Shown: positions 61,176 through 64,000 of the stretch, in pieces
How the letters are laid out: every line of letters starts with the position of its first letter
Position numbering within the stretch: the first letter of the stretch is position 1
Assembly (NCBI RefSeq): GCF_051014685.1
Contig: NW_027478487.1
Coordinates: 682,001-746,000, forward strand
Direction of reading: 5' to 3'
Source of the DNA: Ptiloglossa arizonensis
Taxonomy: Eukaryota; Arthropoda; Insecta; Hymenoptera; Colletidae
DNA: 64,000 nt
The notes under the pieces: generated by a model
What the model saw: the letters and a program-made list of their open reading frames with translations, nothing else
Told to the model about the DNA's origin: nothing
The model's database searches: none
Made by a program: the position numbers and the translations under genes

Positions 61176-62997
61176 CCTTCTCAACCATTTCTTGGCTTCA
61201 AACTCCCATATCTCGCGAACGGATTGACCTAACCCAAAAATTCCTGTTGGTTCTGAAAGTAGAAACTCGCCCGATTACAACGGTATGTGTATTTCTTCCC
61301 TAGGCCATTCTGGTTAAGCGTTTGGAGCAGCAGAATTGCGAAAAATTTTTTGCCTTCTCAAACATTTCTTGACTTCAAACTCCCATATCTCGCGAACGGA
61401 TTGATCAAACCCAGAAGTTCCTGCTGCGTCTGAAAGTAGAAATTCACCCGATTACAACGATATGCGTATTTTTTCCCTAGGCCATTCTGGTTAAGCGTTT
61501 GGAGCAGCAGAATTGCGAAAAATGTTTTGCCTTCTCAACCATTTCTTGGCTTCAAACTCCCATATCTCGCGAACGGATTGACCTAACCCAAAAATTCCTA
61601 TTGCATCTGAAAGTAGAAACTCGCCCGATTACAGCGGTATGTGTATTTTTTCCCTAGGCAATTCTGGTTAAGCGTTAGGAACAGCAGAATTGCGAAAAAT
61701 TTTTTGCCTTCTCAACCATTTCTTGGCTTCAAACTCCCATATCTCGCGAACGGATTGACCTAACCCAAAAATTCCTGTTGCCTCTGAAAGTAGAAACTCG
61801 TCCGATTACAACGGTATGTGTATTTTTTCCCTAGCCCATTCTGGTTAAGCGTGTGGAGCAGCAGAATTGCGAAAAATTTTTTGCCTTCTCAACCATTTCT
61901 TGGCTTCAAACTCCCATATCTCGCGAACGGATTGACCTAACCCAAAAATTCCTGTTGCGTCTGAAAGTAGAAACTCGCCCGATTACAACGGTATGTGTAT
62001 TTTTTCCCTAGGCCATTCTGGTTAAGCGTTTGTAGCAGCAGTAGTGCGAAAAATTTGTTGTCTTCTTTACCATTTCTTAGCTTCAAACTCCCATATCTCG
62101 CGAACGGATTGACCTAACCCAAAAATTCTTGTTGCATCTGAAAGAAGAAACACGCCCGATTACAACGGTATGTGTATTTTTTCCCTAGGCCATTCTGGTT
62201 AAGCGTTTGGAGCAGCAGAATAGCGAAAAATTGTTTGCCTTCTCAACCATTTCTTGGCTTCAAACTCCCATATCTCGCGAACGGATTGACCTAACCCAAA
62301 AATTCCTGTTGGGTCTGAAAGTAGAAACTCGCCCGATTACAACGGTATGTGTATTTCTTCCCTAGGCCATTCTGGTTAAGCGTTTGGAGCAGCAGAATTG
62401 CGAAAAACTTTTTGCCTCCTCAACCATTTCTTGGCTTCAAACTCCCATATCTCGCGAACGGATTGACCAAACCCAGAAGTTCCTGCTGCGTCTGAAAGTA
62501 GAAACTCACCCGATTACAACGATATGCGTATTTTTTCCCTAGGCCATTCTGGTTAAGCGTTTGGAGCAGCAGAATTGCGAAAAACTTTTTGCCTTCTCAA
62601 CCATTTCTTAGCTTCAAACTCCCATATCTCGCGAACGGATTGACCAAACCCAGAAGTTCCTGCTGCGTCTGAAAGTAGAAACTCGCCCGATTACAACGGT
62701 ATGTGTAGTTTTTCCCTAGGCCATTCTGATTAAGCGTTAGGAGCAGCAGAAGTGCGAAAAATTTGTTGTCTTCTCAATCATTTCTTAGCTTCAAACTCCC
62801 ATATCTCGCGAACGGATTGACCTAACACAAAAATTCCTGTTGCATCTGAAAGTAGAAACTCGCCCGATTACAACGGTATGTGCATTTTTTCCCTAGACCA
62901 TTCTGGTTAAGCGTTAGAAGCAGCAGAATTGCGAAAAATGTTTTGCCTTCTCAACCATTTCTTGGCTTCAAACTCCCATATCTCGCGAACGGATTGA
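61176..62997 (+). repeat. 12-monomer duplication, copy 2
   Basis: Matches 59052-60873. Small differences include TCAAACATTTC near 61360 and CCCTAGACCATTC near 62893. It diverges at 62998, where CCTAACCCAAAAATTCTTATTG replaces CCAAACCCAGATG. Confidence 0.85.
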
Positions 62998-64000
62998 CCT
63001 AACCCAAAAATTCTTATTGCATCTGAAAGTAGAAACTCGCCCGATTACAACGGTACGTGTATTTTTCCCTTAGGCCATTCTGGTTAAGCGATTGGAGCAG
63101 CAGAAGTGCGAAAAATTTGTTGTCTTCTCAAACATTTCTTAGCTTCAAACTCCCATATCTCGGGAACGGATTGACCTAACCCAAAAATTCCTGTTGCATC
63201 TGAAAGCAGAAACTCGCCCGATTACAACGGTATGTGTATTTTTTCCCTAGGCCCTTCTGGTTAAGCGTTAGGAGCAGCAGAAGTGCGAAAAAGTTGTTGT
63301 CTTCTCAACCATTTCTTGGCTTCAAACTCCCATATCTCGCGAACGGATTGACCTAGCACAAAAATTCCTATTGCATCTGAAAGTAGAAACTCTCCCGATT
63401 ACAACGGTACGTGTATTTTTCCCTTAGGCCATTCTGGTTAAGCGATCGGAGCAGCAGAAGTGCGAAAAATTTGTTGTCTTCTCAAACATATCTTAGCTTC
63501 AAACTCCCATATCTCGCGAACGGATTGACCAAACCCAGAAGTTCCTGCTGCGTCTGAAAGTAGAAACTCGCCCGATTACAACGATATGTGTATTTTTTCC
63601 CTAGGCCATTCTGGTTAAGCGTTAGGAGCAGCAGAATTGCGAAAAATTTTTTGCCTTCTCAACCATTTCTTGGCTTCAAACTCCCATATCTCGCGAACGG
63701 ATTGATCAAACCCAGAAGTTCCTGCTGCGTCTGAAAGTAGAAACTCACCCGATTACAACGATACGCGTATTTTTTCCCTAGGCCATTCTGGTTAAGCGTT
63801 TGGAGCAGCAGAATTGCGAAAAACTTTTTGCCTTCTCAACCATTTCTTGGCTTCAAACTCCCATATCTCGCGAACGGATTGACCAAACCCAGAAGTTCCT
63901 GCTGCGTCTGAAAGTAGAAACTCACCCGATTACAACGATATGCGTATTTTTTCCCTAGGCCATTCTGGTTAAGCGTTAGGAGCAGCAGAATTGCGAAAAA
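62998..64000 (+). repeat. terminal block with a local dimer repeat; array continues off the window
   Basis: The monomers at 62998 and 63352 share GGTACGTGTATTTTTCCCTTAGGCC and the AAGTGCG with TCTCAAACAT version, 354 bp apart, so a two-monomer unit has been duplicated here. CTCGGGAACGG (about 63160) and GCGATCGG (about 63442) are local variants. The final monomer starts at 63879 and is cut at 122 bp with no sign of the array edge. Confidence 0.78.

Larger units (their letters stand above)
1..64000 (+). repeat. 177-bp tandem satellite array (361 monomers plus a partial)
   Basis: The conserved start ttgacc recurs every 177 bp (1, 178, 355, 532, 709 and so on) to the end of the window, where the last monomer begins at 63879 and is cut off. 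All copies are head to tail on the plus strand and I saw no inverted monomer. Most copies are exactly 177 bp; recurrent one-base deletions give 176-bp versions. Monomer variants differ at scattered diagnostic sites, while copies of the same variant in different higher-order repeats are nearly identical, as expected from unequal exchange and segmental amplification. Nothing between monomers is left unexplained. The near-nucleosomal length and nested higher-order structure suggest a centromeric or pericentromeric eukaryotic satellite; that location is inferred and not shown by the sequence. I cannot assign a named satellite family or organism. Confidence 0.98.

Noticed and set aside
1..64000. 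CRISPR array
   Set aside because: There are regular direct repeats but no unique spacers: the full 177 bp is the repeat, far longer than a CRISPR repeat, and there are no cas genes.
1..64000. Transposon, LTR or rDNA-spacer origin
   Set aside because: No terminal inverted repeats, LTR ends, target-site duplications, transposase or polymerase coding, or rRNA sequence could be seen.
1..64000. Firm call of a functional centromere
   Set aside because: Satellite structure alone does not show CENP-A loading; homogeneous arrays also occur in pericentromeres and subtelomeres.

Overview
The whole window is one uninterrupted head-to-tail tandem satellite array. I find no gene, RNA gene, transposon, telomeric repeat or unique-sequence DNA in it. 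The monomer is 177 bp (45% GC in the first copy, about nine CpG sites) and every copy lies in the same orientation. Taking the conserved ttgacc as the monomer start, there are 361 complete monomers followed by a 122-bp partial one at 63879-64000. The running total of small indels is minus 19 bp. An array of this kind, with a near-nucleosomal monomer and nested higher-order repeats (HORs), points to a eukaryotic centromeric or pericentromeric satellite. I do not recognise the monomer and cannot name the species or even the kingdom.

Layout. (1) 1-23887 (HOR family A) is built from about 15 monomer variants arranged mostly in 11-monomer modules of 1946 or 1947 bp. Module U occurs at 6017, 7963 and 12387. 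Module V occurs at 2301, 9909, 14333 and 16280. A 3.3-kb block at 3540-6815 recurs nearly unchanged 16,633 bp downstream. (2) 23888-32028 is a transition zone that mixes family A monomers with new variants. It holds a 1.47-kb segment copied at an offset of 2,654 bp, with a family A island between the copies. (3) 32029-36875 carries three tandem copies of a 10-monomer, 1769-bp unit (W). (4) 36876-49144 is a mosaic of 5-, 18-, 20-, 21- and 24-monomer spacings. (5) 49145-50715 carries about 30 one- to three-base indels and looks like poorly polished sequence. (6) 50716-59119 holds a 27-monomer (4779-bp) duplication that looks identical at every variant I checked. (7) 59052-62997 holds a 12-monomer (2124-bp) duplication, and the window ends still inside the array.

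Sequence features inside the monomer are limited: one CCTAGG and one TCGCGA palindrome, an AAAAATTTTTT tract, and a minus-strand 17-mer matching eight of the nine fixed positions of the CENP-B box core. The open frames of 60-120 codons arise because 177 is divisible by three and one frame has a single stop, the TAG inside CCTAGG. Where that stop is mutated, the frame runs on into the next monomer. I regard them as by-products of the repeat, not genes.

The interest of the window is in array architecture and evolution (unequal exchange, segmental amplification, family boundaries), in the possible CENP-B-like site, and in assembly quality. I did not find a new gene system.
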